Origin: Prolixibacteraceae bacterium
GTDB lineage: Bacteria; Bacteroidota; Bacteroidia; Bacteroidales; Prolixibacteraceae
Assembly (NCBI GenBank): GCA_025210775.1
Contig: JAOARB010000004.1
Location: 1 to 64,000 of the forward strand
Direction: 5' to 3'
Length of the DNA: 64,000 nt
Numbering within the stretch: position 1 is the stretch's first letter; each line of letters starts with the position of its first letter. This document shows positions 1-8,917 of the stretch, piece after piece. Both the position numbers and the translations under genes were made by a program. The notes beneath the pieces are model-generated. The model had not been told where the DNA came from and made no database searches. It saw only the letters and a program-made list of their open reading frames with translations.

Positions 1-713
1 GTTTTGTTTATCCGGCAGTAATGATTCCGATGGAGAAAGGACTCTTTCGCTATTTTAAATCTGATTGGGTATTTCTAGAACAGTGGAGTATTTGTGGAAG
101 ACATAAAAAGGCATGGAGTTTTTATACATGGTATATGGATATTAATCGTCCATTGCCTCCAGGAAGTGCTTTTGATCATTGTAGAGAACGCGAATTTGAA
201 CAACGCAAGGCGAAAGGTTTTCCATTACCAGAATTCTTTAGTTATGTTCCGACCCCCGAAGCCAATCCATCATTTCAAGCAGAACGCGAAAAAGTTTGGA
301 GCGATGCAGTTTTAGGAGGAGATAAATACAAATATGGAAAAGTGGACATGCTCAAACACATCTATCCTCAAGGCTCATTTAATTCGAATGATAAATGGAG
401 TTACTATTTAGGCCCTTTAACCCCAGAAGTAGAGAATTATCATTGGCACCGTAAGATTTTTCAATACAAGGATCATTTTCGATTGGCTCCCAAAATTGGT
501 TATGTTCGTTTTGTTTTTGAGAATGGAGAGATAGGCTATTCATCTGTAAATGCATTAAAACAATATCTGGTTCCTCCAAAGAAAGGATTAAAATATAAAG
601 TTGAATATATTTATGTTGATTATATTGATGATAGAGACTACTACCAAGAAATATGGAAACGACAACAAAAGGAAAAATTGACAACTTCTACCGATTCCAC
701 TAAAAGTTTGTAA
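1..713 (+). CDS. membrane-protein paralogue, 5' end outside the window
   Basis: The reading frame is open to the left edge (first complete codon at 3), so the ATG at 21 is internal and this is the C-terminal part of a longer protein. It aligns along its whole length with residues from about 170 to the end of the next gene. Shared landmarks are SWSFYTWYMD (AWSFYTWYMD here), NRPLPPG, FDHCREREF, EANP and KVWSD, and both end with a Lys/Gln-rich tail. I do not recognise a function. The region is rich in aromatic and acidic residues with no obvious catalytic motif. By analogy with its neighbour, the missing N-terminus should hold two membrane segments. It is a tandem duplicate, transcribed in the same direction with a 97-nt gap. 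Confidence 0.75.
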   Translation, partial: FVYPAVMIPMEKGLFRYFKSDWVFLEQWSICGRHKKAWSFYTWYMDINRPLPPGSAFDHCREREFEQRKAKGFPLPEFFSYVPTPEANPSFQAEREKVWSDAVLGGDKYKYGKVDMLKHIYPQGSFNSNDKWSYYLGPLTPEVENYHWHRKIFQYKDHFRLAPKIGYVRFVFENGEIGYSSVNALKQYLVPPKKGLKYKVEYIYVDYIDDRDYYQEIWKRQQKEKLTTSTDSTKSL

Positions 714-810
714 AGTAATATATGATAATATAATGATCTACGAAATAGAATAGCGCTTTGTTTGTCGAGGTGTTCGGATGTTTGTGGGCTTTAAATATTA
801 ATGATAAACA

Positions 811-2004
811 ATGATAGAGAATAACAATGATTCCAGTTTAGATTCTGGAGAAAAGAGAAAAGGAATAGATATCCTTAAAAGATTAGAGTATGAGTTACCA
901 ATAATTCGAGAAGAACCAAATCCTTTAAAAAAGAGTAAATGGTTTAATGGGGTTATTCATGCAGATGAAGAGAAGCTGATTTTGAAATATAAAGGAGCCT
1001 ATTTCTGGATGACTCTATCCTCCATATTCTTAATTGCTTCGGTATGTCTTATTTGTAGTGGGTTTAACTCTGGTTTTTATAAAAAAGCATATGAATATTA
1101 TACGATAAGACATACTTTTTATTCAGGTGATCTTATGGCTTTTTGGGGTGTTTTATCTATGTTAATATTGGGGGCATTGCCTTTTTTAATATACTTTGTT
1201 ACTCCAAAGAAATACTGGGTTTTTAATCGTAAAACTGGTATAGTCACTGTTCCTGGGAAATATTTTGTCAAAGGGCATGATATGCCTTTTGATCAGATAC
1301 GTTTGGAAATTCGATCGTCAGCAAATAGTCGTTTTAGAGTGGTGATGGTTCCTTTAAAAAATGCCCTTCTTCGTTTTACTAGTTCAAATTGGGTATTTCT
1401 TGAAGAAATGGATAATGGTGTTTTAAATTATAAATCATGGAGTTTTTATACTTGGTATATGGATCGGAATCGTCCTTTACCTCCAGGAGAAGTGTTTGAT
1501 CATTGTAGAGAACGCGAATTTCAACAACGTAAAGATAAAGGGTTTCCATATCCAGAACATTTTAGTTTTATACCAACACTGGAAGCAAATCCTACTTTTC
1601 AAGTGGAACGTGATAAAGTGTGGAGTGATGATTTGTTTAGTGCTGATGTGTATAAGTTTGGGAAGGTTGATTTCAGAAGAGAAATCTTTCCTGAAGGGTC
1701 ATTTAAAGCAACAGATAAATATGTTGCTTACACAGGAACATCTAAAACTGAAGAAGAGAATCATTATTGGCATGAAGAAGAGTTTGAACATAAGAATAAT
1801 TTTAAGTTGGCTTCAGATATCATCTATGTACGTTTTATTTTTGAAAATGGAGAGGTTGTTTATTCTCCTATTGATTCTTCGAAGAAATACCTTGTCCCAC
1901 CGAGAGAAGGTTTGAGATATGAGAAAGAGTTTATTTACCACCATTACATTCCAACGGATTCTTATTATAAAAAGATTTGGAAGCAACAAGAAGAGTATTG
2001 TTAA
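811..2004 (+). CDS. two-TM membrane protein of unknown function (tandem paralogue)
   Basis: This 397-residue protein has a charged N-terminus, two hydrophobic segments (about residues 63-84 and 107-130) and a large soluble C-terminal domain. After the second segment comes a YWVFNRKTGIV stretch, then the motif block SWSFYTWYMD, NRPLPPG and FDHCREREF shared with the upstream paralogue. The architecture of two TM helices, an NRKTG-type strand and a PxDQI segment recalls DUF6708-like families, some members of which lie near type VI secretion loci. That link is from memory and tentative. No secretion gene is in the window. Tandem duplication would suit an immunity or envelope-sensing role, but that is inference only. 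The ATG at 811 begins a hydrophilic N-terminus. Confidence 0.7.
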   Translation: MIENNNDSSLDSGEKRKGIDILKRLEYELPIIREEPNPLKKSKWFNGVIHADEEKLILKYKGAYFWMTLSSIFLIASVCLICSGFNSGFYKKAYEYYTIRHTFYSGDLMAFWGVLSMLILGALPFLIYFVTPKKYWVFNRKTGIVTVPGKYFVKGHDMPFDQIRLEIRSSANSRFRVVMVPLKNALLRFTSSNWVFLEEMDNGVLNYKSWSFYTWYMDRNRPLPPGEVFDHCREREFQQRKDKGFPYPEHFSFIPTLEANPTFQVERDKVWSDDLFSADVYKFGKVDFRREIFPEGSFKATDKYVAYTGTSKTEEENHYWHEEEFEHKNNFKLASDIIYVRFIFENGEVVYSPIDSSKKYLVPPREGLRYEKEFIYHHYIPTDSYYKKIWKQQEEYC

Positions 2005-2074
2005 ACTGTTCCAATCCTATTTTTAACAGGTTTAGGATAGAATAATATCTTATTCTTTTCAAATAAAATATTCC

Positions 2075-2114
2075 AAAATAAGGGGTAGAGGATCATTACT
2101 CTATCCCTTATTTT
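2075..2114 (+). terminator. intrinsic terminator after the paralogue pair
   Basis: A 16-bp stem (AAAATAAGGGGTAGAG against CTCTATCCCTTATTTT, one G-T wobble) with an 8-nt loop lies 70 nt after the stop codon. Its A- and T-rich ends allow it to work in either direction. Confidence 0.75.
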
Positions 2115-2497
2115 GTATCTGGTGTTAACGATTCGTTCTGTTAGTGAATGGTATGTCATAGTATATAGCATTGTTGTTGTGAATGTTTGATAGTTTCATG
2201 TGTTTAATTTCGGAGGTAGGTTTTACCTCTTTCTAGATATAATAGTGATTTATCTGACAAAAGGTCTATTTCTCTTCTTGGGTTTTGGGGATAACCCCTA
2301 TATCTCCCTCATAGAGTGAGTGAATAACATGAGTTAAGCTTATGTAGTTTAAAAAAGTGACCGATTTAAATTCGATCTACCCATAATTTTGTTAATTTGC
2401 ATAAGTGGTAACGGAAAAGCAATACAGAATGTAAGTTAATATTTGATTTTGAGGCTTGTTCCTGTTTTGCAATTAATAGTAATTAGGAGGAATTATT
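2115..2497. other. gene-free stretch upstream of the lipid genes
   Basis: I see no gene in these 383 bases. A TAATTTTG box at 2384-2391 fits the Bacteroidetes -7 consensus and would give a leader of about 100 nt for the gene at 2498, but I found no convincing -33 TTTG at the right distance. Confidence 0.4.
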
Positions 2498-3328
2498 TTG
2501 ACTAAAATTCAGAATAAACTGAAGAAGTTTGATATAAAGAAAGTCTTTGAAGAGAAGAACGCCAAGATGGCAAGGAGGATACCCAATTCGGTCTATCGTC
2601 TTATCTCAAAGGTGTTGCATGTCAATTATTTAAACTATATTATTGAGAATTATGGTCATTTAGAAGGTGTCGATTTTATTGACGCGATGATAAAGGAATT
2701 TAATATCTCATTTGAATATAGAGGATTGGAAAATATTCCTTCTGATGGAAAATTTATTTTTACAGCCAATCATCCATTAGGTGGTTTTGATGGGTTGTTG
2801 TTATTGAATATTGTAACCAGACAGAAAGGACATTCTCTTTTTCTTGTGAATGATATTTTGATGAATATCACCCCTGTAAAGAGTCTCTTTGTTCCGATCA
2901 ACAAACATGGTAACCAACGTAAATCGATCAAGCAAATTAATGAGGCATACGAGTCGGATGCTCAAATTCTTATTTTCCCTTCAGGTTTAGCTTCTCGTTT
3001 GATTAAGGGTAAGATCCAAGATCTTCCATGGAAGAAGCATTGTATTCAAAAATCTATTGAAACACATCGAGATATTATCCCTGTTCATGTAAGTGGTGGT
3101 AACAGCAAACACTTCTATTGGATTGCAAAAATTCGTAAATTTTTGGGAATAAAATGGAATTTTGAGATGTTTTTACTTGCAGATGAGATGGTAAGACACA
3201 AGAATAAGAAATTTGTTATTACTTTCGGTCGCCCTATTCCATATACCTCTTTTGATAAATCCAAGAGTCAGTCTAAATGGGCGCAATGGTTAAGAGATAA
3301 GGTGTATGAAATAGGAGAGAGAAAATAA
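2498..3328 (+). CDS. glsA: PlsC-type O-acyltransferase, GlsA/OlsA-like
   Basis: A 276-residue lysophospholipid-acyltransferase-family enzyme. The catalytic His-Asp box is NHPLGGFDG (His92, Asp98), and the FPSGLASR segment near residue 155 fits the second acyltransferase block. In Bacteroidetes, an acyltransferase of this form next to a GNAT-type N-acyltransferase makes diacylated amino-acid lipids (glycine lipids in Bacteroides; ornithine lipids elsewhere). GlsA would add the second, ester-linked acyl chain. The start is TTG at 2498, chosen because a strong AGGAGG sits at 2485-2490 and no ATG offers a comparable N-terminus. Such a Shine-Dalgarno is unusual in this phylum. The gene symbol rests on the neighbour as much as on this sequence. 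Confidence 0.75.
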   Translation: MTKIQNKLKKFDIKKVFEEKNAKMARRIPNSVYRLISKVLHVNYLNYIIENYGHLEGVDFIDAMIKEFNISFEYRGLENIPSDGKFIFTANHPLGGFDGLLLLNIVTRQKGHSLFLVNDILMNITPVKSLFVPINKHGNQRKSIKQINEAYESDAQILIFPSGLASRLIKGKIQDLPWKKHCIQKSIETHRDIIPVHVSGGNSKHFYWIAKIRKFLGIKWNFEMFLLADEMVRHKNKKFVITFGRPIPYTSFDKSKSQSKWAQWLRDKVYEIGERK

Positions 3329-3427
3329 AATATACGAAATCAACATAGTTTAACTCAGAGGACCTCTGGTTCGCTGGGTTGCTGTTATTTGCAGCATATC
3401 TAATTAGTCTTCTAAAAAGATGCTTTT

Positions 3428-4396
3428 ATGAAACAGATTATAGCCCCTGTTAGTCGTGAACTAATATTATCTGAACTAACCGAAGAAAGGTTATTGAGAA
3501 AAACCAACAAAGCAGGCAATGAAATTTATGTGATCAACTATCACAATGCTCCCAATACAATGAGAGAGATCGGCCGGTTGAGGGAATTAACCTTTAGAGC
3601 AGCTGGTGGGGGTACTGGTAAAGAGGTTGATATTGATTCTTATGATACTGATGAAGTTCCTTACGAACAGTTAATCGTATGGGACCCTGATCAACAAGAT
3701 ATATTGGGAGGTTATCGCTTTATTTTATGTCGTGACCTTCCTAAAGATGAGAATGGACAGGTTCATTTGGCTACTTCTCGACTATTCCATTTTTCTGATA
3801 AATTTATAAACGACTATCTGCCTAATGTTATTGAGTTAGGTCGCTCGTTTGTACAACCAGACTACCAATCGAGTAAGGCTGGAGCCAAAGGTCTTTTTGC
3901 TTTGGATAACTTATGGGATGGTTTAGGTGCTTTGATGATCGATCATCCAGAGATTAAATATTTCTTTGGTAAAGTGACAATGTACCGTACCTATAATGAG
4001 GAGGCTCGTAATCTGATATTGTATTTCTTTGAGAAATATTTTGGGGATGATGAGAAATTGGTTTATCCATTTAACCCTATGCCTGTAAATATCGATGTTC
4101 CTAAGATGGAAGAGATATTTAAGGATCTATCTTATGATGATGGATACAAAGTTCTGTCTTCTGAAGTTAGGAAATTTGGAGAGAATATTCCACCACTTAT
4201 TAATGCTTATATGGGACTTTCTCCGACAATGAGAACTTTTGGTACGGTTATCAATGATCACTTTGGTGAGGTCGAAGAGACAGGAATCATGATTGATATT
4301 GATGAGATGTATGACGGAAAAGTGAATCGTCATGTGTCTACCTATTTGGATCAATTGGCAGAGAGCAATGAAGTTCCTGTTATTCGTTTCCTATAG
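3428..4396 (+). CDS. glsB: GNAT-type N-acyltransferase, GlsB/OlsB-like
   Basis: A 322-residue protein of the OlsB/GlsB acyltransferase family, which transfers a 3-hydroxy-acyl chain from ACP to the amino group of glycine or ornithine, the first step of amino-acid lipid synthesis. The family-typical ELGRSFVQPDYQ segment is at residues 136-147, and RELTFRAAGGGTG is at about 52-64. Its length matches Bacteroides GlsB. It follows the O-acyltransferase by 99 nt on the same strand and ends at a terminator, so the pair forms a self-contained lipid module. The amino acid used cannot be read from the sequence. Confidence 0.8.
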   Translation: MKQIIAPVSRELILSELTEERLLRKTNKAGNEIYVINYHNAPNTMREIGRLRELTFRAAGGGTGKEVDIDSYDTDEVPYEQLIVWDPDQQDILGGYRFILCRDLPKDENGQVHLATSRLFHFSDKFINDYLPNVIELGRSFVQPDYQSSKAGAKGLFALDNLWDGLGALMIDHPEIKYFFGKVTMYRTYNEEARNLILYFFEKYFGDDEKLVYPFNPMPVNIDVPKMEEIFKDLSYDDGYKVLSSEVRKFGENIPPLINAYMGLSPTMRTFGTVINDHFGEVEETGIMIDIDEMYDGKVNRHVSTYLDQLAESNEVPVIRFL

Positions 4397-4481
4397 GCGA
4401 AATAGAGGTCTTGTGATAAAAGGTTATCAAGAAATATAAAGAGTGTTTCGGTTTAAATATTGGTATTGGACTGAAACAAAG

Positions 4482-4517
4482 AAGGGGCTGTCGTTTATTG
4501 ACTAGCCCCTTTTTTGT
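4482..4517 (+). terminator. terminator between convergent genes
   Basis: An AAGGGGCT / AGCCCCTT stem (4482-4489 with 4504-4511), extended inward by GTC/GAC, is followed by a T-run. It lies between the glsB-like gene and the convergent PurF-like gene and may also stop transcription from the right. Confidence 0.85.
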
Positions 4518-4534
4518 CTCTTTATGAAGAGCGA

Positions 4535-6436
4535 TTAGTATGCTCTTTTTCTGTTTCCTTCAATATAGTTCACAAAAGAGTTGTTTACTACCTTATTTCC
4601 TCCAGGAGTAGGATAGTTTCCTGTGAAATACCAATCTCCAAGATCATTAGGACAAGAAAGGTGAAGGTTTTCGACAGATTGATATACAATCTCTACTTCA
4701 GCTTTACAATCTTCTGGTGTAAGAAGTTCTGCAATCTTTGCCGAGATCTCTTCGTCGGTAAATGGACGATAGATATCTTGAACATAGTTGGTTACCTCTT
4801 CTTTTGGAAGATTCTGTTGTGCCTTACATTTCTCGTATGTTCGGTCGATGATCTCTGCCATGTTCTTTTCCTTTAATAGAGCGATAGTAGCTTCGAAAGC
4901 AATAAAATCACCCATTACTGCCATATCGATACCATAACAGTCAGGATAGCGTATTTGAGGGGCAGAAGAGACAACGATAATCTTTTTAGGATTAAGGCGG
5001 TCTAGGATTTTAAGAATACTTCTTTTAAGTGTGGTTCCTCTAACAATAGAATCGTCGATCACTACCAGTGTGTCTTTGTCGTTTCTCACTTGTCCGTAAG
5101 TAACGTCATAGACGTGTCCTACCATATCATTTCTACTGGCATCATCCGCAATAAAAGTACGTAGTTTTACGTCTTTGATTGCTATTTTCTCGATACGAGG
5201 TTCCACTTTAATGATCTCAGTGATGTTCTCTTCTGTAAGGTTGTTGGCAAGAGAATGAATCTTGTCTTTTTTCCACTCTAGAAGTTGTTCTCGTATTCCT
5301 TCCATCATCCCATAAAAGGCCGTTTCTGATGTGTTCGGGATATAAGAGAAGACCGTGTTTTCCATGTCGTTATTGATGGAAGACATGATCTTAGGAGCAA
5401 GAAGTTGCCCTAGTTTCTTACGTTCTTTGTAGATGTCAGCCCCTGATCCTCTGGAGAAATAGATACGTTCGAAAGAACATGATCGACGTTTCTGAGGAAC
5501 ACGAACCATCTCATGACTTACTTTTCCATCATGTTTTACAATCAATGCGTGTCCTGGTGCAATCTCATTTACTTGATCATATTTAACATCCATGACCGTT
5601 TGGATTACAGATCTTTCACTAGCTACTACGACAATCTCATCATCTTCGTAGTAGTGTGCTGGACGTATTCCCCAAGGATCTCTAGTTACGAACATGTCTC
5701 CATGTCCAATAACCCCAGCCATGGCATATCCACCATCCCAGTCTCTACTAGAATTTTCAAGAATAGATTGGATGTCTAACTGCTCTTTGATGTTGGCTGA
5801 AATCTCTTGGTTGTTGTAACGCTCATTTTTAAATATGCGGAACAATCTCTCGTTCTCTTCATCAAGAAAATGACCAACTTTCTCAAGAACCGTAACCGTA
5901 TCGGTATATGCCTTTGGGTGTTGGCCTAGCTCGATAAGTTTCTCAAAAAGTTCATCAACATTGGTAAGATTGAAGTTGCCAGCAAGAGCTAGATTACGAG
6001 ACTTCCAGTTGTTTTGGCGCATCACGGGGTGTGCATATTCAACGCTGTTACGACCGAAGGTACCATAACGAAGGTGTCCCATATATAGTTCCGAGATAAA
6101 TGGGATATGTTTGGCAGCCCATTCGGCATCATGTTTCTTCTCCGGATGTTGATTACAATAGTTATCAATAGTAGAGAATATATGAGCAAAAAGATCTTTG
6201 ATCGGGTTGTTCTCTACAGAACGGTAACGATCAAAATATTCACATCCAGGCTCAACATCTAATTTGACGCCTACAACTCCAGCTCCATCTTGACCACGAT
6301 TATGTTGTTTCTCCATCAGGAGATAGAGCTTATTTAGGCCATACATCCATGTCCCATACTTCTGGTCATAGTATTTTAGGGGTTTCTTTAAACGAATCAG
6401 TGCTATTCCGCACTCATGTTTTATTGGATCACTCAT
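4535..6436 (-). CDS. purF: PurF-like glutamine amidophosphoribosyltransferase, long form
   Basis: A 633-residue class II (Ntn) glutamine amidotransferase fused to a phosphoribosyltransferase. With the start at 6436 (MSDPIKHE), Cys9 of CGIALI becomes the N-terminal nucleophile after propeptide removal. RGQDGAG is at about 47-53. The PRPP-binding loop VVIDDSIVRGTT is at about 458-469. PurF makes phosphoribosylamine from PRPP and glutamine, the first step of purine synthesis. This copy is over 100 residues longer than typical PurF (about 470-510). Extra sequence lies before the PRPP loop and at the C-terminus, a form known in Bacteroidetes. A longer 647-residue frame would start inside the upstream terminator hairpin, so I reject that start. 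It could be a paralogue rather than the main PurF. Confidence 0.8.
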   Translation of the reverse strand: MSDPIKHECGIALIRLKKPLKYYDQKYGTWMYGLNKLYLLMEKQHNRGQDGAGVVGVKLDVEPGCEYFDRYRSVENNPIKDLFAHIFSTIDNYCNQHPEKKHDAEWAAKHIPFISELYMGHLRYGTFGRNSVEYAHPVMRQNNWKSRNLALAGNFNLTNVDELFEKLIELGQHPKAYTDTVTVLEKVGHFLDEENERLFRIFKNERYNNQEISANIKEQLDIQSILENSSRDWDGGYAMAGVIGHGDMFVTRDPWGIRPAHYYEDDEIVVVASERSVIQTVMDVKYDQVNEIAPGHALIVKHDGKVSHEMVRVPQKRRSCSFERIYFSRGSGADIYKERKKLGQLLAPKIMSSINNDMENTVFSYIPNTSETAFYGMMEGIREQLLEWKKDKIHSLANNLTEENITEIIKVEPRIEKIAIKDVKLRTFIADDASRNDMVGHVYDVTYGQVRNDKDTLVVIDDSIVRGTTLKRSILKILDRLNPKKIIVVSSAPQIRYPDCYGIDMAVMGDFIAFEATIALLKEKNMAEIIDRTYEKCKAQQNLPKEEVTNYVQDIYRPFTDEEISAKIAELLTPEDCKAEVEIVYQSVENLHLSCPNDLGDWYFTGNYPTPGGNKVVNNSFVNYIEGNRKRAY

Positions 6437-6458
6437 GGTAAATTTTGGGTAAATGGGT

Positions 6459-6488
6459 AAAAAAAGACAATAGCACACTATTGTCTTT
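6459..6488 (-). terminator. terminator between the SPOR gene and the PurF-like gene
   Basis: Read on the minus strand, an 11-bp perfect stem (CTATTGTCTTT against AAAGACAATAG, plus coordinates 6463-6473 with 6478-6488, 4-nt loop) is followed by a run of seven T. It ends only about 25 nt before the PurF-like start codon. Confidence 0.8.
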
Positions 6489-6494
6489 AGCTTA

Positions 6495-6947
6495 TTAATA
6501 TTTTGGGTCTATAATTTCAGGTACAATAAATGAATCGGGAAACATAGAGGATAACTCCTTTTTTAATTTTAATGCTTCAGATTTGGTTCTAAAATTACCC
6601 ACACGAAGTTTAAAATCAGGAGCATTATAGGTAGTATAGGTATTTATGTCAGGACGCTCACGAAGAAATCTTGCTCTTGTTTTCTGTATTTCAGTTCTCG
6701 CATCAGCACCAGATGAAAAATATATCTGTAGTCTATATCCTTTGGCGCCACCATGTTTCTTATTCTCTTTAGCATGCCATACAATAAGAGAGTCAATAAG
6801 TTCCGATTGATTGAAAATATGTTTTCCCATTAAGGACTCTAGGTTGGCAGGTGCTTTTTCTACTTCCTTTTTTGGGTAAGGTGTTTGTGCTTGCAGGTTT
6901 GTGCTTGCAATAAATAGAAAAAACAAGAAAAAGATAAATGGTCTCAT
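6495..6947 (-). CDS. secreted SPOR-domain protein
   Basis: A 150-residue protein with a signal peptide (cleavage likely after LQAQ, near residue 21) and a C-terminal SPOR-type region from about residue 68. GYRLQIYFSSGADARTEI is the first strand and helix, and FKLRVGNFRTKSEA the second repeat. SPOR domains bind denuded glycan strands of peptidoglycan, so a periplasmic wall-associated role is likely. It is separated from the downstream PurF-like gene by a strong terminator, so the two are probably not simply co-transcribed. Confidence 0.8.
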   Translation of the reverse strand: MRPFIFFLFFLFIASTNLQAQTPYPKKEVEKAPANLESLMGKHIFNQSELIDSLIVWHAKENKKHGGAKGYRLQIYFSSGADARTEIQKTRARFLRERPDINTYTTYNAPDFKLRVGNFRTKSEALKLKKELSSMFPDSFIVPEIIDPKY

Positions 6948-7060
6948 ATCTATATATACTATTATTATTTAGAAACAATAAGAGCCTTGACGTTGATGCT
7001 TCTTTCTAAGAGAAAAAAGATTCCGATATAATGTGTAATTGAACTCAAGATCTCATGTCA

Positions 7061-7068
7061 CAAAGATA
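7061..7068 (-). promoter_or_regulatory. candidate -7 box for the SPOR gene
   Basis: On the minus strand this reads TATCTTTG, matching TAnnTTTG, about 115 nt before the SPOR gene start. No good -33 TTTG is visible, so confidence is low. The divergent intergenic region (6948-7255) otherwise shows no gene I would support. Confidence 0.35.
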
Positions 7069-7208
7069 ATTTTTTTTGTACAAGGAGAAGTTAGAATTGA
7101 TGAATATCGCCATGAATTAAGCGTATGTTACTTAAATATGAAACGCTTTAATAAAGAGTTGTTAATCTTTTTTCGTTCTAATATTCATGGGATTGTAAAA
7201 AAACGAAT

Positions 7209-7216
7209 TAACTTTG
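7209..7216 (+). promoter_or_regulatory. candidate -7 box for miaB
   Basis: TAACTTTG matches the Bacteroidetes -7 consensus and sits 40 nt before the miaB ATG. The nearest upstream TTG is only about 13 nt away, so the -33 element is weak. Confidence 0.45.
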
Positions 7217-7255
7217 TAACCCGTTTATTTTTACTGCATTTTTGAATTGCTGAGG

Positions 7256-8602
7256 ATGAAAAAGAAACTATATATTGAGACCTATGGATGCCAAATGAAC
7301 GTTGCTGATAGCGAAGTAGTGGCATCTGTGATGGGTGAAAGAAATTTTGAGATCTCTGAAAACCAAGAGGAGGCTGATGTGATCTTAGTGAATACATGTT
7401 CTGTACGTGATAATGCTGAAAAAAGAGTTTGGGGACGTTTGCGTCATCTTAATTCTTTGAAAAAGAACAACAAATCCTTAAAATTAGGATTGATAGGTTG
7501 TATGGCGGAGCGTATTGGAGATGAAATGCTAGAGGATAAAGTGGTGGATATCGTTGCTGGTCCTGATGCTTATCGTGACCTTCCTTATCTTTACGATAAA
7601 GCTGTTGAGGGAGCGGATGCAATCAATGTCGAGTTAACTATCGATGAAACTTACGATAGCATTATACCTAAGAGAATGACCGAAGGCATTTCGGGTTTTG
7701 TCTCTATTACTCGTGGATGTAATAACTTCTGTACTTATTGTATCGTACCATATACTCGTGGTCGTGAACGTAGCCGTGATCCTAAAGATATTCTTGCTGA
7801 AGTAAGAGATATGCTTAAGAACGGTTATAAGGAAGTAACGCTTCTTGGACAGAATGTCGATTCATATAAATGGATGGAAGAGGGAAGTAATAAGCCTGTT
7901 CGTTTCCACCATCTATTGGAAATGGTAGCTCAAGAAGATCCTACGTTACGTGTACGTTTTAGTACTCCTCATCCTAAAGACATTAAGGAGAGTGTAGTGA
8001 AGATGATTGCCAAATATCCAAATATTTGTAAGCATATTCACCTTCCTATTCAAGCAGGAAATGACGAAGTGCTTAAGCGAATGAATAGAAAATATACAGT
8101 GGAATGGTATATGAATCGTGTAGAAATGATTCGTAAGCATATTCCTGACTGTTCTATTACTACCGATGCTTTTTGTGGATTCTGTGGAGAAACAGAAGAA
8201 CAGTTCCAAGGTACATTGGATATGATGAAATGGGTGCACTACGACACTGCATTTATGTTTAAATATTCGGAACGCCCAGGTACTTATGCTGCTAAGAAAT
8301 TAGAAGATGATGTGCCAGAAGAGGTGAAAGGGGAACGTTTGACACGAATGATCGATTTGCAATCTAAGTTGTCTATGGAGAGCAATGAGAAGGATATAGG
8401 TAAGATTGTTGAGGTTCTAGTAGAGGGACCTTCAAAGAGATCTGCGGATGATTTTTGTGGACGTTGTTCTCAGAATAAAATGGTTGTTTTCCCTAAACAA
8501 GATGCAAAAGTGGGAGAGTATGTACGTGTGAAAGTATTGCGTTTTACTCAAACAACACTTATTGGGGAGATGGTAGAAAAAATTGATGCTCCAACAATGT
8601 AA
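7256..8602 (+). CDS. miaB: tRNA-2-methylthio-N6-dimethylallyladenosine synthase MiaB
   Basis: A 448-residue radical-SAM methylthiotransferase that adds the 2-methylthio group to i6A37 of tRNAs reading UNN codons. The N-terminal UPF0004 domain carries three cluster cysteines (about 12, 48 and 82, in YGCQMN, NTCSVR and GCMAE). The radical-SAM motif CNNFCTYC is at 155-162. The C-terminus holds a TRAM-like domain (VEGPSKRSADDFCGRCSQNK). I chose ATG 7256 over an in-frame TTG at 7247 because MKKKLYIETYGCQMN fits the family start. It is monocistronic, with its own promoter and terminator. Confidence 0.95.
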   Translation: MKKKLYIETYGCQMNVADSEVVASVMGERNFEISENQEEADVILVNTCSVRDNAEKRVWGRLRHLNSLKKNNKSLKLGLIGCMAERIGDEMLEDKVVDIVAGPDAYRDLPYLYDKAVEGADAINVELTIDETYDSIIPKRMTEGISGFVSITRGCNNFCTYCIVPYTRGRERSRDPKDILAEVRDMLKNGYKEVTLLGQNVDSYKWMEEGSNKPVRFHHLLEMVAQEDPTLRVRFSTPHPKDIKESVVKMIAKYPNICKHIHLPIQAGNDEVLKRMNRKYTVEWYMNRVEMIRKHIPDCSITTDAFCGFCGETEEQFQGTLDMMKWVHYDTAFMFKYSERPGTYAAKKLEDDVPEEVKGERLTRMIDLQSKLSMESNEKDIGKIVEVLVEGPSKRSADDFCGRCSQNKMVVFPKQDAKVGEYVRVKVLRFTQTTLIGEMVEKIDAPTM

Positions 8603-8675
8603 GGAGTCATAAATACCATGTATGCAAAATGATTTGATGCTTTTTATTTCGGAAAGTATTTAAATACTATATAAT

Positions 8676-8712
8676 CGGGGTGTAGATCTTTTAGATCTAT
8701 ATCCCGTTTTTT
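8676..8712 (+). terminator. miaB terminator
   Basis: A stem of 14 pairs with two G-T wobbles (CGGGGTGTAGATCT against AGATCTATATCCCG) is followed by TTTTTT. It lies about 75 nt after the miaB stop. Confidence 0.85.
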
Positions 8713-8859
8713 ATGCTTATAGATAAGCATCTTGTACGAGATTTCCTCTCATTAATAAAGCTTCGGGATGTATCGTGTGTCTATATGTCGAAAGATCGAA
8801 AAGTCTATTCCTATAATTCTATTCGAGTAGCGAGGAAGGGTAGTGGGCGTTGTAATACA

Positions 8860-8902
8860 AAAAAAGAGCGATAAGATGAACAATATTTATTCGTCTTATC
8901 GC
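8860..8902 (-). terminator. recQ terminator
   Basis: A 13-bp stem (plus GCGATAAGATGAA at 8868-8880 against TTCGTCTTATCGC at 8890-8902, one wobble) is followed on the minus strand by a T-run. It lies just after the recQ stop codon. Confidence 0.85.
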
Positions 8903-8917
8903 TTCCTATGCAAAATA

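Noticed and set aside
7039..7245. 68-residue frame between the SPOR gene and miaB
   Set aside because: It covers the divergent promoter region, has no motif, and runs into the miaB -7 box.
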